NCBI GenBank assembly: GCA_015680685.1
Contig: MNCI01023457.1
Coordinates: forward strand, 1,343,654 to 1,407,653
Source of the DNA: Gnetum montanum
Taxonomy: Eukaryota; Streptophyta; Gnetopsida; Gnetales; Gnetaceae
DNA: 64,000 nt
Direction: 5' to 3'
Positions 33,033 to 45,344 of the stretch are shown in pieces (the stretch's first letter is position 1; every line of letters begins with the position of its first letter). Position numbers and translations under genes: made by a program. The notes beneath the pieces are model-generated. The model was not told the DNA's origin. It made no database searches and saw only the letters and a list, made by a program, of their open reading frames with translations.

Positions 33033-36000
33033 TACCCCCACAACTGAATAACAACTCATCCTCAAGTCAAAGAAAGTGAGGAATAAGCTCAACTGATTAC
33101 ACAATTGATAGATATGGGATTATTAACTGACTAGAAATTTATTCATGCCACAGAGGATATGACAAAATTGGGACATGAACACAAAATTACAACATTACAA
33201 AATTGTGTTGGAACTCATGTGGTTCCAGGTGATAGTGGCTACTCCATGGGTGCTTTTCCTTTATTTTGTGTGTTATGATTCTAAGATTGATACCATTGAA
33301 GAAGCACCTAACATGTCTTCTCTTCTATTCGTGGATTATGAGTCGTCCATGTTGATGTTCCAATGCTTAATAGAGTCAGCACTTTCCATGGACATGGTAG
33401 CTGTGGGAACACTTGATTAGCCTTGACATGCCATGCCGCAAATAGTTGTCATTCCTCTTCATAGGCTTGGGCCCTTACCTCTCCTCCTTTTGCTTGGATA
33501 GATTATGCAATAACAAGAGTTCCATGATGGATGCTAAATGATTGTGCCTTTTTCTTTGCATGTTTTGCATGAGGTCCTTGGCCTCTGCCTCCCCCTGGTC
33601 GTTCGGTTGCACCTTGAGAAGGTCCTTCTTGTTGTCTTCTTTCAAGGGCCATCTATAATCACACAAAGATAAATTATTAGTAAGGTTATTGAAAAAACTT
33701 CAATGATTTCATACCTTACTCATTGCCTTTAATAAATGTTAAATTCTTTGCTTAGTGTGATTTTAGATTTAGAAATTTTTTTCAAGGAAGTTTCCCTAAA
33801 AGTTTAATGTCAAACCTAGTTTGTTTAGGTGACACAAAAAAGGACCTGGTTTTGAGAAACATTTGAAAAATGATGACAAAGAAAAGAATAGATTTTACAA
33901 TGAAGTACTCAAAGCGTATAAGATGATGTGGTGGTGTGCAACAAGTACAAATTATAAAAGTCACCCAAGTGGATCCTCCCCAAAGTAGGTTCCAACCTAT
34001 AATGCCATTGTGTAACCACATCTTAAAATGTCTGTAGGTACTAGAAGGGTTAAATGTAATCCACACTGGTTTCACAAAACACACACATGTAGATACCACC
34101 ATAATGAGGTATGAATTGAATGATATACAAGACACAAGTCACAAATACATGGACAATGAGATGAGGCGAATTGTAGAAGGGATTGCAAAGATTGGGACAT
34201 GAGGTAACTAACTCAGGGCATAATGAATTCTCAGTGTAGATGTGATTAATGTGTTATTAGCCCATTACTCCAAAATCAAGACCAAGTCCATCCTTCAATC
34301 AGTGATATCGCATTGCTTCATTCAATGATGGACGACCATAAGAGTATTATGACAACACGACATACGATCACTTGGCATTTTGTTCAAAGGAGGAGTGATT
34401 TGGTTTGCAACACATTTTCTATATTTTTTTTTTTTGCTAGGCTTCTTTGGCACACTTTCTCTTCTCTATTTTTTTTAGATGCTTAGCACTTTGTCCTTTC
34501 CAACAATCAATTGGAGAAGCTTCTAACCTTCAGGCATGGGTGCATGTCTTTTCAGTGGAACCCCCAGAATAGCATTGAGTTTCTAGAGAGTGCCTTTATT
34601 ACTCTTACTCCCATTTTTCATTAGATCTACAAGGATCTTACTACAACCAAGTTGCATGATAACTCGTACAGATGTCACCAAAGAGAATCCACAAGTCCCC
34701 TTGATGTCACACCCTGGCCATTCCAGCTTGGTCCATCCTTCTTTGCTCTTGGCGTAATGAGCACAAAATTACTTTTAAGTTTCATGATGACAAGAATATC
34801 ATCATACCCAGAGAAGAACCTCTTATTGATAGAATGGTTGGGTGGATGTGGTGGGTTGGCTATCCAGATAATTAATCACTTGAGACTTGATAGCATAGAA
34901 CAACACCTCAACCAATGAGTCACATGAGTGTTTTATTCGTGGATGAGATTACTCATAAAAAGATAAACAACAAGCAAATAAAAATAAAAAGATAAAGTGA
35001 TCAACCTAAAAGATGAAACAATAAATAAAAGGATGAAAAACTAGAAAATAAAAAATTGTAAAATCAAAGAAAATGAAAAATATTTATTAATCCTACTTGT
35101 TATTAGAATGGGGGGTATCCCCCATACCTAAATAGTTGAGCATGCCTAGGATTAATAAATGAAGTATTAGGATCCTTGCATGTTGAAAATATTGGGACTC
35201 AGTCATACTTACCCCATTGGTGTTCACACACTTGATTAGAGTTGACATAGTGGGGCAAGTTATAAGATGTGGTTAATTTATAAAAATTTGACCCACTATG
35301 GTACTTACAACCATAAGATGGTATGCAAGGATCAACATGTCTTCCCATGTTGCTATATTCATTGGGCCACATGGTTATAGGAGTATTGAGTGGTGGCCCT
35401 AATAAGGTAACATGAGGCATTGGGTTCAAAGAGTAAGATGCACCACAGTGTTGGACTTATGCTAAGTTGGTGGATGTAGTGGTTTCTAAATAGTGGTGTC
35501 CCTTTCTACAGTCACAACTAAAGAAGGGATTCCTATGATGTTGTGGAGAATTCCCACTGCTATTGATAGTAGAAGCACAAGTAACATTTATGGGTTGATG
35601 CTGTGATGCAAATCCCTCGGGAACAACTAGTGGTGATGTAGAAGGAGGTAAAGGATGAGAATGTTGGAATTGAGAAGAAGTGTAAGGTACCCATGGCGGT
35701 GGTCCTATTGGAAAGGATATGGGTTGATGGTATTGAGGAGAATGATAATAATATGGTGAAATAGAGTATGTTGACCCAGTTGAGGAAATAGGATGTTGAA
35801 CTTGATAGGAACTTGGGTTCAGATGATATCAGGGGTGTACCTAGTTTGAGGGTGGCCTCCTCCATGACTAGGATTGTTGCCACTATGATTGAACATAGTA
35901 TCTCTATACAAACTCTGGGTGCAACACTCTTCCCCAATGCTCATGCAAATGTGACAAGATTGGGCATTGGGCCTTGGGGTGATTGTACAAGCAAACGTTA

Positions 36001-36189
36001 CATTGATACGTATGATTGGTAGTTAAGTTCTTATTCTCTTCTACCCTTCTTTTTGATTGTCTAAAGGTGTTTCATCCTGCTTCTTGGTTCATCATAACTC
36101 TACCTCCAATAAGTTTGGCATATTCTCCATATTTTTTTATGCATCCATTCCATCATCTTATTGATCTTTGCCTCAATTTCATCCAATGA
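33033..36189 (-). other. Element E internal region without recognised protease or pol
   Basis: A Pro/Tyr/His-rich remnant equivalent to the Gag linker of A/C/D is readable on the minus strand at about 35830-35560. The shared module (AACCTACTTTGGGGAGGATC on the minus strand) lies at about 33965-34000. The polypurine tract adjoins 33032. The rest is broken in all frames. Confidence 0.65.
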
Positions 36190-37370
36190 TTATAGTGTTG
36201 GCAAAGATGGTTCCACCTCCTTGGGGTGAGTTGATTTCTCCTCTTCATTAGTATGGACCCTTATTGATTTAAAGCTTTGGGCCTGTTGAGATTTTTCAAG
36301 ATTCTCCCATCTAGCCATTTCTCCTTCTTCTTTTGCTACCCACTTAATAAGCTCTTGGAATTGATGGGTTCGTAGTTCATATAGTTGACCTTGAGCATAC
36401 ATCCCTAGGGTCTCCCTTGGTTCATTACGGAGCCCATCAATAATGTGGTACATTAGCCTCTCCTCAAAGAACTCACGGCCTAGGTAGTTGTTTAACAATG
36501 CATAATATCTTTCTAAGGCCATGTCCAAGGGTTCATGTTGTGCTTGTTTCCACTCTTGGATTTGTTTCCTCAAGGCTGAGACTCTTGCATAAGGTTGATA
36601 TCTTTCATTAAAGAGCTCTACCATTGTTGGCCAACATCGAATTGATTTGGGTTTTAGGGACCTATACCATACTTTTTCTTGGCCAACGAGTGTCATAGGA
36701 AAGAGCTTAATTTTTTTCCATCCATTATCGATATTGTTCCATACACAAGCATCATGGAAGGCTTGTAGATGTTGTTGCAGATCTAAATCATAGCCTCCTA
36801 AAAATTTGGAAAAGTTTTTTAAATCAAGCACAAGTAGGCAGCTTTCCTTACGATGCCTACGAGCTATTTGAATAGCCTCTTATATATGCATTAGGCTCTT
36901 AGTGGATAGCAGGGGTTCATCATCACTAGGCAGGTTATGAGTTTGTGAGTTGGGACAATGTTGTCTTTGTTCATGTTAGCATTTCTGACTTTGCCCATGG
37001 GATTGATTTTTATTTCTATGCTAACCCCTTAAAAGATAGTCATCTATGTCATGACCTGATGTTGAAGGAACAGAGGAAGAGAAATAACTGGAAGACTCAT
37101 CATGACTGTTGTAGGTCTTCCAATCATCCTTGGATAAATTTTTGTTAATTATTGAGAAGGTCCTAGGCCCTATGGACCCCTCGTTCTATGGGATGTCCCA
37201 TCCTCGCTAGAGGTGTCAAAGTTGGATGTCGACAGTCCTTGAGTATCATTGGGGTGTCTATGAACATATGAAACTTCTACATAAGATTGAGTACTCCAAA
37301 CTTCTTCATTGGTTCTCCAATGAATTGCCTCACTAGATGTTGCATTATCACTATCTTGTGAAAAAGACAT
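36190..37370 (-). pseudogene. Gag-like protein, decayed (element E)
   Basis: The minus-strand ATG at 37370 begins MSFSQDSDNATSS, a polar N-terminus that stops after about 66 codons. After a broken part containing LPSDDEPLLSTKSLM (near 36915), the Gag core is open from 36831 to 36190. It reads FLGGYDLDLQQHLQAFHDAC, then VWYRSLKPKSIRCWPTMVEL, ERYQPYARVSALRKQIQEWK, DMALERYYALL and GLRNEPRETLGMYAQGQLYE, followed by a charged tail. At 213 codons this is the longest uninterrupted Gag core among the B- and E-type elements. The N-terminal part is in a different frame, so at least one indel separates them. The family is retrotransposon Gag (PF03732 type), related to the copies in B, C and D. It has no zinc knuckle. 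Confidence 0.85.
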
Positions 37371-37495
37371 GGTTGTAAATTTGTGTGTGATTTAATTGCA
37401 ATTATTATTATTATCTTTTTCTTTGAAAGATATGTCATTAATACTTTGTTATAGTGATCTTGTATGATATAAATAATCTAGATAACTAGCACTGT

Positions 37496-37514
37496 TCCCT
37501 AGCAATGGCACCAA
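37496..37514 (-). promoter_or_regulatory. Primer-binding site of element E
   Basis: On the minus strand TTGGTGCCATTGCTAGGGA follows the 5' LTR end CACTCATCA, a variant of the tRNA-Asp-type site of element C. Confidence 0.78.
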
Positions 37515-38487
37515 TGATGAGTGGCGAAGTACCCCTACACTCAACCATACAAATATGAGCATTCATGCACAATCCGGTCAAACTCCGTGGATGGGTTAGT
37601 TGTGGTATCTAGATTGTTACATGTTGATCGCAGTTCACTGTCTTTCCACCTGGACTAGTATTTTCTTTTTCATGTATGGTTTAGTCCAAGGTGAGGTGTA
37701 TGATGTGGACCTAAACTAGTGCTACTCCTAGAGGCAATGGAAAATAACATTTTGTAAACTAATAAGCAATAAGAAATGAAGTCTAAGCTAATGGGACATG
37801 GGAGGAGAGACTCTAAAGTAGCCTAAGTGCGATGAGCATCCATTCCTTAATCATATGTACACATCTTGGACCTCGTGCACAACTACTATTGGGATTACCA
37901 AGCACAAATCCTAGGTACACTACTGGGTTACCAAGTAGTCACACTTAAATGCTCGTGATTAAGTTGTACTCATTCCAAATTTAATAATAGGAATAGTAAA
38001 TTATGGTAAAGAAATATTAACTAAGAAGATAATAAATAACAATAACAATTACTTATGACAATAACAATAATAAATAACAATAACAATTATGGTAAAACTA
38101 AGTGAATGTTGCAATGATGAAGTAATCTTGATCTTTATTACTGATCATGTGCATGTCCAAGTACATCACACTCGAATACAGGTTTCGTACAATTACAACC
38201 ATCACACTGTGGGCACACTTGGGAAAATAATCTAACTCCTATGGAAAAAAACTATAAGAGCTTCCCTAAAATTAACTAAAAGATGCCTAAGTGCAATGGA
38301 TGCACACTTATTTATAGCTAGGAACAGACACTGCATTAACGAGGCCACGTAAACGCATGGATGGATGCGTCAACGGGACCGTGTATACAAGGCCTAGTAT
38401 ATGGGGCCTAGTATATAGGGTGTGGTTAGTATACAGTGCCTAGTATATGAGGCATAGTATACGGGCCTAGTTAACCATGATTCATCA
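37515..38487 (-). repeat. 5' LTR of element E
   Basis: The LTR is 973 bp and co-linear with 32080-33032. The GGCCTAGTATA array lies at plus-strand 38385-38470. A TATA box (CTATAAATAAG on the minus strand) lies near 38316. An AATAAAG signal on the minus strand lies near 38130-38140. The outer end is followed by the duplication ATTGG. Confidence 0.9.
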
Positions 38488-38767
38488 ATTGGTTTGAAAA
38501 TAAACTTCAACCAAGAATTTGTTAGAATTTGATTGTAAAAATAGCTTTATAAGATCTAATTACAACCAAAAGATAAAGGTTTGATATTAATGAGAATAAG
38601 ATTTTAGTCTAGTAGTAAGAATCTCAATTTGAAAACTCTTATTTAGGTATTCAATTTTGATGGGCAATTTTATGTTATAAAGTTCTAATTTGATCATATT
38701 TCTTAGGATTAAATATTCTTTAAAAAAAAAGTTATGGATTTTAATATCCCTTAGGTTTGATGTTAGT

Positions 38768-38845
38768 GAGACATTGCTCAATTGGTTAGGGCATGTAACT
38801 TATGATGTATGATGTGTAAGTTATAGGTTCAACTCCAAGGGGTAG
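38768..38845 (+). repeat. tRNA-like head of a SINE or a tRNA pseudogene
   Basis: TTGCTCAATTGG (38774-38785) resembles an RNA polymerase III A box inside a D-arm-like stretch (GCTCAATTGGTTAGGGC). GGTTCAACTCC (38826-38836) matches the B box consensus at 10 of 11 positions. The spacing suits a tRNA-derived promoter. The anticodon arm does not fold convincingly and there is no CCA end, so a decayed SINE head is more likely than a working tRNA. Confidence 0.5.
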
Positions 38846-39289
38846 GATAACTTTAATACCATTATATTTCCATGTTGGGATTACTTATAGTCAAAAGTAT
38901 TTTAATTCTAATAACTCCTTTTCTTAGTTATAATCAAATTCTACAAAGATCTAATCCTAGAAAAGAGTTTACAAGGACTTTATTATTGCTAAATGTTTAT
39001 AGGCTAGAATCATAGCTTTAAGACCAAGTGTGAAAATTATAAATATAAAAATTTTTTAATTAGACCTAAGTGTGCAAATTTCTATGTTGCATATGAGTTT
39101 TATTCACTATGTTAATTTCAAATTTGTGAGTTTTGTTTAATTTGGATGATATGAAATGGCTATCAAGTTATATTTGGATAAATTACAATATTGAATATAC
39201 ATATTAGGATGTACTTGTAGTCAAAATTATTTTAGGTTCCAATACCCCTTCCTTCTTCCTCTAGTTCCATAATCTAAAAAAAAATAACC

Positions 39290-40770
39290 AAAATTTTATA
39301 TAGGTTTAGAGGATGTCAAAACTAAAAAATAATATTAATAATAAGAAAAAAAGTTCAAAGTACATCACATGCGTAACACTAAGTAGAAAACATCAAAAAT
39401 AGCATGGAAAGGAAAACGTTTCAATTTTAGGAATGTTTACTTGATTGTACAATCTTGAAATTGGTGCTTTACAGAATCAAGAAGGAAAATTAATTATTAG
39501 GAGGAAGGATGGTCTTTATTCTAAAAATATTTAAATCACTTTCAACATCTATTCTTAAACTTAAAATAGCAAAAGGATTCAAGGTAGCAATAGAAAGCTT
39601 TAATGAAATATCAACTTTTGTAGGAAAGAAAGATCCAATAGAAAATGATGATACATATTATATATTACAATTGATCTTACATCAAGACTCTTTATCATTA
39701 GCTATGATCCTCTTTTCAACATAATTTTTAATCTTTGAGTTAATAATATTTTTGTCACATAAAGAAAAATTTTCCTTATGAGTTATTTATCTAAATACTT
39801 CCTATAGTGTAATATTTGTTTTCTCATTACTAATAATTCTTTTAGGCTCCAACATACATAAAAATTTTCTTCTCTATTTTATTTATTATCATTTCATCAT
39901 TCCTATCATTGACATTAACTTGAATTTTTGTATTTTAAACTTCAAATTATTTTTTCAATCATTAACTTCAATGCATTTTTTCTTTTCTTTGATATCTTTT
40001 TTCTTAAAAAAATGACAAATATTAAATAAATATCCTTCACTATTATAAAATTTAAAATATCTAGAAAGATTATAATATATAATTAGTTGAATGTAAGTCT
40101 TGTTGCTATCTTTCAATATGAATTCCCTTTTATAGTTAAGAGGATTGATTTCGATAAAAAAAATAGCTACAAGAACTAGATGATATGGCAATAGATTCTA
40201 TATGCTTAATGGAATCAAGAACACTAATAATTTACTACTCAATTTTTTGAAAAGTAAATGAAAGATTAAGTAACTTAAAAAACATATAATTTTATAATAT
40301 TCTTAAGATTGGATATTGAAATCTATTATCTTCTTATGCATAATCAACATTACATGCTTATGTATAAATAATCCTATATGTGGGCCACGTTACATCATCA
40401 AAGCATTACTAGCTTTAAAAAAAGGAAAAATAAGAATAGTACATAGCATGAATTACTTGATTGTTATGCTTTTGCATTACATCTTTTAATTATAAAGCAA
40501 AACTTCAATTACGAGATGGATAACTAAAAATTTAAATGAACACAATTGTGATGTAAGATTAATAACTAATAACTTATATACATCATTAAGAATAATGAAA
40601 TCAAATATCTTATTTGCATCAACATCATTAGAAGAATGCATTGTAAATTTCTTCTCACTAGCTAGTAAATCTACAGAATGAAAATCAATAAAAATTTCTA
40701 CAATGATAGAAGAAGCAAAAATTTCAGCATCAATAAAAGAAGTTAGGGGAAATTTAAAATTCCCCATTGG
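39290..40770 (-). pseudogene. LINE ORF1-like protein remnant (copy 1)
   Basis: On the minus strand 40191-39955 reads LVAIFFIEINPLNYKREFIL, then IQLIIYYNLSRYFKFYNSEG and NICHFFKKKDIKEKKK. This is the pattern of plant LINE ORF1 proteins: a basic RNA-binding part, a Y-NLP-RC-like stretch, then a C-x2-C-x4-H-x4-C knuckle, here decayed to F-x2-Y-x4-Y-x4-C. An upstream open stretch (40767-40486) may be the N-terminal part. A second, co-linear copy is at 57640-58550. No intact frame remains. I am moderately sure of the class and not of the clade. Confidence 0.5.
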
Positions 40771-42604
40771 AAAATCAGAAAATAATAATTGTAGAAAAAT
40801 TATATGTACTATTGAAGCCCTTGATATCCATAAAACTTAAAGTACTTAACTTGCAATAGAAAACACTTGATATCTACAAAACTATAAACTCCTAGCTTCA
40901 ATTATTATTTTTGAGCTATAAAAGTCTATAGAGATCTAATTTTAGCAAATAGTTCATAGGATTTGATTGTTCCTAAATGTTTGTAGCTTAAAATCATATG
41001 TTTAAGATTGTTTTACTTAACCAAGTGTATACCTATCCATCTCTATGTGGCCTATAAATGTTTTGGTGAAGAGGGTTTCGATTTTAATTTGTGGTAGTAA
41101 GGGGTTTCGCAATGAAAGTTTTAATATTGAACCTCAATTTGATCTAAGATAGTAGGAAGGGTAGTTAGAGGTAGGCTATATTAATTGATATTTTATGTGT
41201 AGATTTGTTGCTAAAAAGATTGAATCTTCTACCAAAGAAATTTAAAAATTTTATCATGACATCATGACAATGTACATAAACAAATTTTGTAAATGCAACT
41301 ACTTTCAAAGAAATTCCAATTGCACAATGGGAATACATGATTAGCAGAATGACATTTCTAGATGAAATCCATGAACAAAATAAAGAAATTCTTCGAAGGA
41401 TATTAACCTTTTAAGAGAAGATTGACGAAAAAAATGAGACTAGTGTTGCTCCAAAGGATAATGAACAGATTTTACTAAAATTACCAAAACTTGAAGCTAA
41501 GGTGGAGGAAAATAAAACTGAATCTATTCTTGAACAAACAAAGACAAAGATAGAATTTGCAATCATAGAAGCTTTAAAAGAATAAGATAAAAATAAAGTG
41601 AAAGAAAAAAATTTTCATTTTGTAGATATCCTAGAGATAAACAATGAAACGAATGAACCTTATTTTAAAAAGTTAGAAAAATTATAGATGATATGCATAT
41701 AGCTTATCCAAAAATTCATAAATTTTTTAGGGTTTCAAGTAAATGACATGAAAATCCCTAACATATAATTGTTGAGTTTCATGATGTAGAAGATAGAGTG
41801 CATGTTTGGAAACATCAAAGCCATATGAAGCACACTAAGAACAAGAAAAACATTTAAATAAATGAGGATCTTACTTAAAAGGAACTTGTAGAAACGGTTG
41901 AACAATGGAAAAAGGTTAAGGAAACTTTGAACATGGTTCAGTAGCATACCTAAATGCTAGTAATATGTTAATCATTACAAATAAGTAGCATTCCAAAAAT
42001 TATTCAAAAAATGTATAGGCCCTTTAACATGTGGATTTCTTAACATTGATGATAGTATTGCAAATAAAGTTGTTTCTTTGACTACTATTAGCTTCCTTGA
42101 TAGCTTTAATATTTTTGGTTTTGTTAAAATTTAGAAAGATGTTGGTTTTGTATATTTTGTACTTTCTTAGATTTATTAAATTTTTTGCAAGGAATATAAG
42201 AGTAGGGTAAAGAAGCAAACCTTTTAGAAGCATTGTAGTGTTAATTAGGAAATATCCTAATAATTATGTGCTTTTACAAAGAATTAATGATCATTTTGAC
42301 TGAGAGGCTAACTTGTCTCATAGGATAGGGGGAAGGGGGAGTGGATTTGTCACCCTCCAAGTAACACCCTCCACATCATCTGCCATGTAAGATCCCACAA
42401 AATAGGAAAAAACATAAATCAAAGAGCCACAACTTTTCATATTCCCATTGCGCAGAATGTGAACCAAAGAGCCATAGCTTTTTGTATTCCCACTGTATAC
42501 ATAAAAAGGCCAAACGCAACCAAATGTAGAATGGGAATGGGAATGTAAATGGGAATGAGAATTCCATTTCCATTCTATCTCTGTCTCTATCTGCAACTAC
42601 TGCT
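40771..42604. other. AT-rich stretch with broken coiled-coil-like frames
   Basis: Sequence at 40900-41010 repeats that at 38950-39040 in the same orientation. On the plus strand 41310-41640 gives a broken Lys/Glu-rich frame (for example LLKLPKLEAKVEENKTESIL) of coiled-coil character without a recognised family. A pentanucleotide-like GGGAATG run lies at about 42532-42560 just before the subtilase fragment. Confidence 0.45.
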
Positions 42605-43366
42605 ACAGGTTACCTAGCCCAACCGAACCAACTTCGATGACACTATCTTTGGAGCTCCGCTGGAGCGCTGGAAAGGCACCTATGATGGTGGCCCATGCTT
42701 CAATTGCAATAACAAGCTTATCAGCATGTGCTTCTTCAATCAAGGTAGTAATAAGGTAGTAGGTCAATTGGCCCTTGCTGCATCCTGGCTCAACACTGAG
42801 GGCCATGACATGCACACGTCATCAACAATCACCGGCAACACCATGGTTAATGTCAACATGCTCGGCTATGCCAACGACACTACCTACGGCATGGCCTAGC
42901 CTACACAGATTGCCATCTACAAGGTTTGGTGGGACTATGGCTACTTTAGCTTTGACATCCTTGTAGCCATGGATGCCACTCTTTCTAATAGCATTAACAT
43001 GCTTTCGCTCTTGCTCGGTAACAACCCATAGCAGTACTACACCAATAGCATTGTCACCTTCACCACTGTAGTCCACTATCATATCTTTGTCGCTTTCTCA
43101 ATGAGAAACTCTAGACACATCAATAACATCGCCTTAAATATCATGCCCTAGATCATGACCATAGTTACTAGCATCCTTGACCATGACTTCCTAGCCATCA
43201 CGATGCTTACCAATGGCAACAAGTATGTCAGAACCTCACTCTACTCTAGGGAACTGCTACTGGAAGATCCAAATCTCACACTCATCTATGCTGGAAACAC
43301 TAGCCTTGATGGCAACAAAAATGTGAACTTCTACACATGTGGTAGCTTGGACCCCAGAGCTAGAGG
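42605..43366 (+). pseudogene. Subtilisin-like serine protease (SBT) fragment, decayed
   Basis: This is part of the peptidase S8 domain of a plant subtilase. In order: NRTNFDDTIFGAPLERWKGT near 42620, a Cys-containing CFNCNNKLI stretch, the catalytic-His region LNTEGHDMHTSSTITGN near 42790 (normally DGHGTHT; the second Gly is Asp here), LGYANDTTYGMA, IAIYKVWWDYGYFSFDIL, AMDATLSNSINMLSLLLGNN, the oxyanion-Asn region IFVAFSMRNSRH (normally AGNSGP) and VTSILDHDFLAITMLTNGNK. Three in-frame stops (near 42898, 43028, 43148) read TAG where Gln, Gln and Trp are expected. The signal peptide, propeptide, catalytic Asp region and the Ser-containing C-terminal part are absent. Plant subtilases are mostly secreted; this copy is dead. 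Confidence 0.85.
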
Positions 43367-44365
43367 AGGTGTGAATAATAATACAGTTTTTGTTATAATA
43401 GCAAAAATATCTCTTCATTTAGGTTTCTTTTTTTTATAAAATTTATATATGAATTAGGCCAATATGTTTCTTGAGTAGCTTTGTCTGAATGTATGTTTTA
43501 AGCATAAAATTTTGTAGGTAGGGGCAAGATGAGGGGTAGAGTTAGAGACATTTGAGGAAGGACAATAATGGCTATAGTTGAAGTTGTAGCTTGAAGGGAA
43601 GGGTCTTCTAAAGTTTTTTTGTCAATAATAGCCTTTGATTATTAGACTCTCTTTCTAAAAAAAACTTTCTTCCAGTCTTTTTATGTGTGTTTTTGTTAAT
43701 TTGTTATAGTGAATTGTAATGTGTTGAACATTACATTTTGATGATTTTGTGCAATTTTTATAGTTTCACTTCAAGCTGAGCTCTTTTGTCATCAGTACTT
43801 AGCATGCTTTCCTATACATTTGCATTCCCAATGCAAAAACATTCCAAAGTTTGGTTCTATTCTTTTTTCAATGTTTTCTGGAGTGGCAGGGAATTCTGAC
43901 ATTGTAATTTTTTGCTACTATCTTGAGTAATCTTCTTTTGCTACACCATTTTTCAATGTAAAAGAACATTTGTAAGTTCATGTTCTCTTTATCTCTTTGT
44001 ATATTTTGTGTAGGTTTTATCATTTCTATGGCTGTGCTTTGAAATTCAGTAGTTACCATGGAGTAGATGTGTTTAGTTGTTATGATTGTAACTGCTTTTT
44101 CATTTGCAATATGCATTTTAATAAAATGCAAAATCATTAGCATTTTTGCTAGCACATGAAAATTATTAGCCAATTTGAGATGTTGGCCTGACTTTGATCA
44201 TAATTTTAACAATTTTTCCTGCTTATTGGGAGGACTTAAAGAGTTCAAATTTGATAATTTCTTATTACCTTCTCTCATGCAGTGAGGCCTTTTCTTTATG
44301 TACATATTCTTTGATTTATGAAATATAATAGATGATATGGTTGTTAACTTGATAAATTTTAAAAA
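43367..44365. other. Stretch separating two subtilase segments
   Basis: About 1.0 kb of AT-rich sequence without a frame. It is flanked by near-identical words: GAACTTCTACACATGTGGTA (43325 on) and GAACTTCTACACCTCTGGCA (44369 on). It may be an insertion or a remnant of duplication; no transposon ends were recognised. Confidence 0.5.
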
Positions 44366-44440
44366 TAAGAACTTCTACACCTCTGGCAGCCTAAACCCTA
44401 GGAAGATCTCTAGCAAGATCATGTTGTGATGATCCTAGCC
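44366..44440 (+). pseudogene. Second short subtilase segment
   Basis: NFYTSGSLNPRKISSKIM repeats and then extends the last recognisable residues of the main fragment (NFYTCGSLDPR). In the family this matches the C-S-L-P-KV-GKIVLC-type stretch that follows. It is too short and broken to code. An overlapping repeat of this type argues against a simple intron. Confidence 0.6.
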
Positions 44441-45087
44441 AAAGTCGAGGAAAATAGTGACAAGCTCTCCACCAATGCACAAATAACCAATTATTTATAA
44501 ATCTCCCCTAGCCATAAAGTCACTACAAGGGAGCCAATGATTATATTTATCTTGATTATTTATAATCTTAATTATATATAATGATATATTTATAATCATA
44601 AACATAAATGATTATAAACACTTCATCATAAATAAAGTTGGTTATTTATAATCATTTCATTATATATATCTTATGGATAATGCTAACTGAGATATAATCA
44701 TTATGGGTTAGCATTATGAATGAATAAATAATATCTCTAACATTATGGATTATGAGTAATATGTCATCATATCTTGGCTTTATTTATTATGAAATGTTTG
44801 TCGTTTGAATGAATCTTATAATCCATAATATCTTAAATTATAATTATGGATTATTGCTCTAATTATAATAATCTCATAACATTTATTGGATTCCACAATA
44901 ATTATAATATAATAATTATGAATGAGGTGTTAGCATCATTCATATCTTGTCGATTGTAATAATGATGTCAATATACAAAAACCTATGATATAATAATAAC
45001 ATTATTTATGCATTTGTAATGTGATTTTTTATATCTCCATGAACGAATATGCATTACAAATATATGTTGCAATGCCAATTTATTTTG
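44441..45087. other. AT-rich intergenic stretch
   Basis: Dense ATTTATAATCAT-type words give many small inverted repeats. No gene is seen. Confidence 0.5.
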
Positions 45088-45336
45088 ATCTCTTCGTATT
45101 CCCTCAAGTGCATGTGCCACATGCATGGAAGCTAAAGAATTAGTGTAGGGGAGTTGAATCTCTACTCAATTAATGTTTCCTAACCCCTGAGCTTCCCATT
45201 CATCTCTTTGTATTCCTTCACATGCACACACCACATGCAAGGAAGCTAAAGAGTCACTACAAGGGAGCCGAATTTCTATTCAATTGATGCCCCCTGACCC
45301 TTGGGCTCCCCATTCATCTCTTCGTATTCCCTCACG
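45088..45336. repeat. Tandem repeat, 114-bp unit, two full copies and a partial third
   Basis: Units start with ATCTCTTCGTATTCCCTCA at 45088, 45202 and 45316, exactly 114 bp apart. Shared words include CATGCAAGGAAGCTAAAGA and CCCATTC. A related fragment (AGTCACTACAAGGGAGCC) is at about 44517. Confidence 0.85.
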
Positions 45337-45344
45337 TGTAGGGC

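Larger units (their letters stand above)
32080..38487 (-). mobile_element. Element E: gypsy-like gag-only LTR retrotransposon, minus strand
   Basis: This is a 6408-bp element in reverse orientation with LTRs 32080-33032 and 37515-38487. A perfect 5-bp target duplication, ATTGG, lies at 32075-32079 and 38488-38492. On the minus strand it reads TGATGAATCATGG...CACTCATCA, a tRNA-Asp-like primer site, a Gag-like frame, a Pro/Tyr-rich stretch, a non-coding 3' region sharing a module with A-D, and the polypurine tract TTGTGGGGGTA. No protease, reverse transcriptase or integrase was recognised. Confidence 0.92.

Noticed and set aside
33963-34135. Possible small gene in the 117-codon minus-strand frame of element E
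   Set aside because: It overlaps the 3' module shared with A-D, where no common frame exists.
38774-38836. Functional tRNA gene
   Set aside because: The anticodon arm and acceptor pairing cannot be formed. Only the promoter boxes resemble a tRNA.
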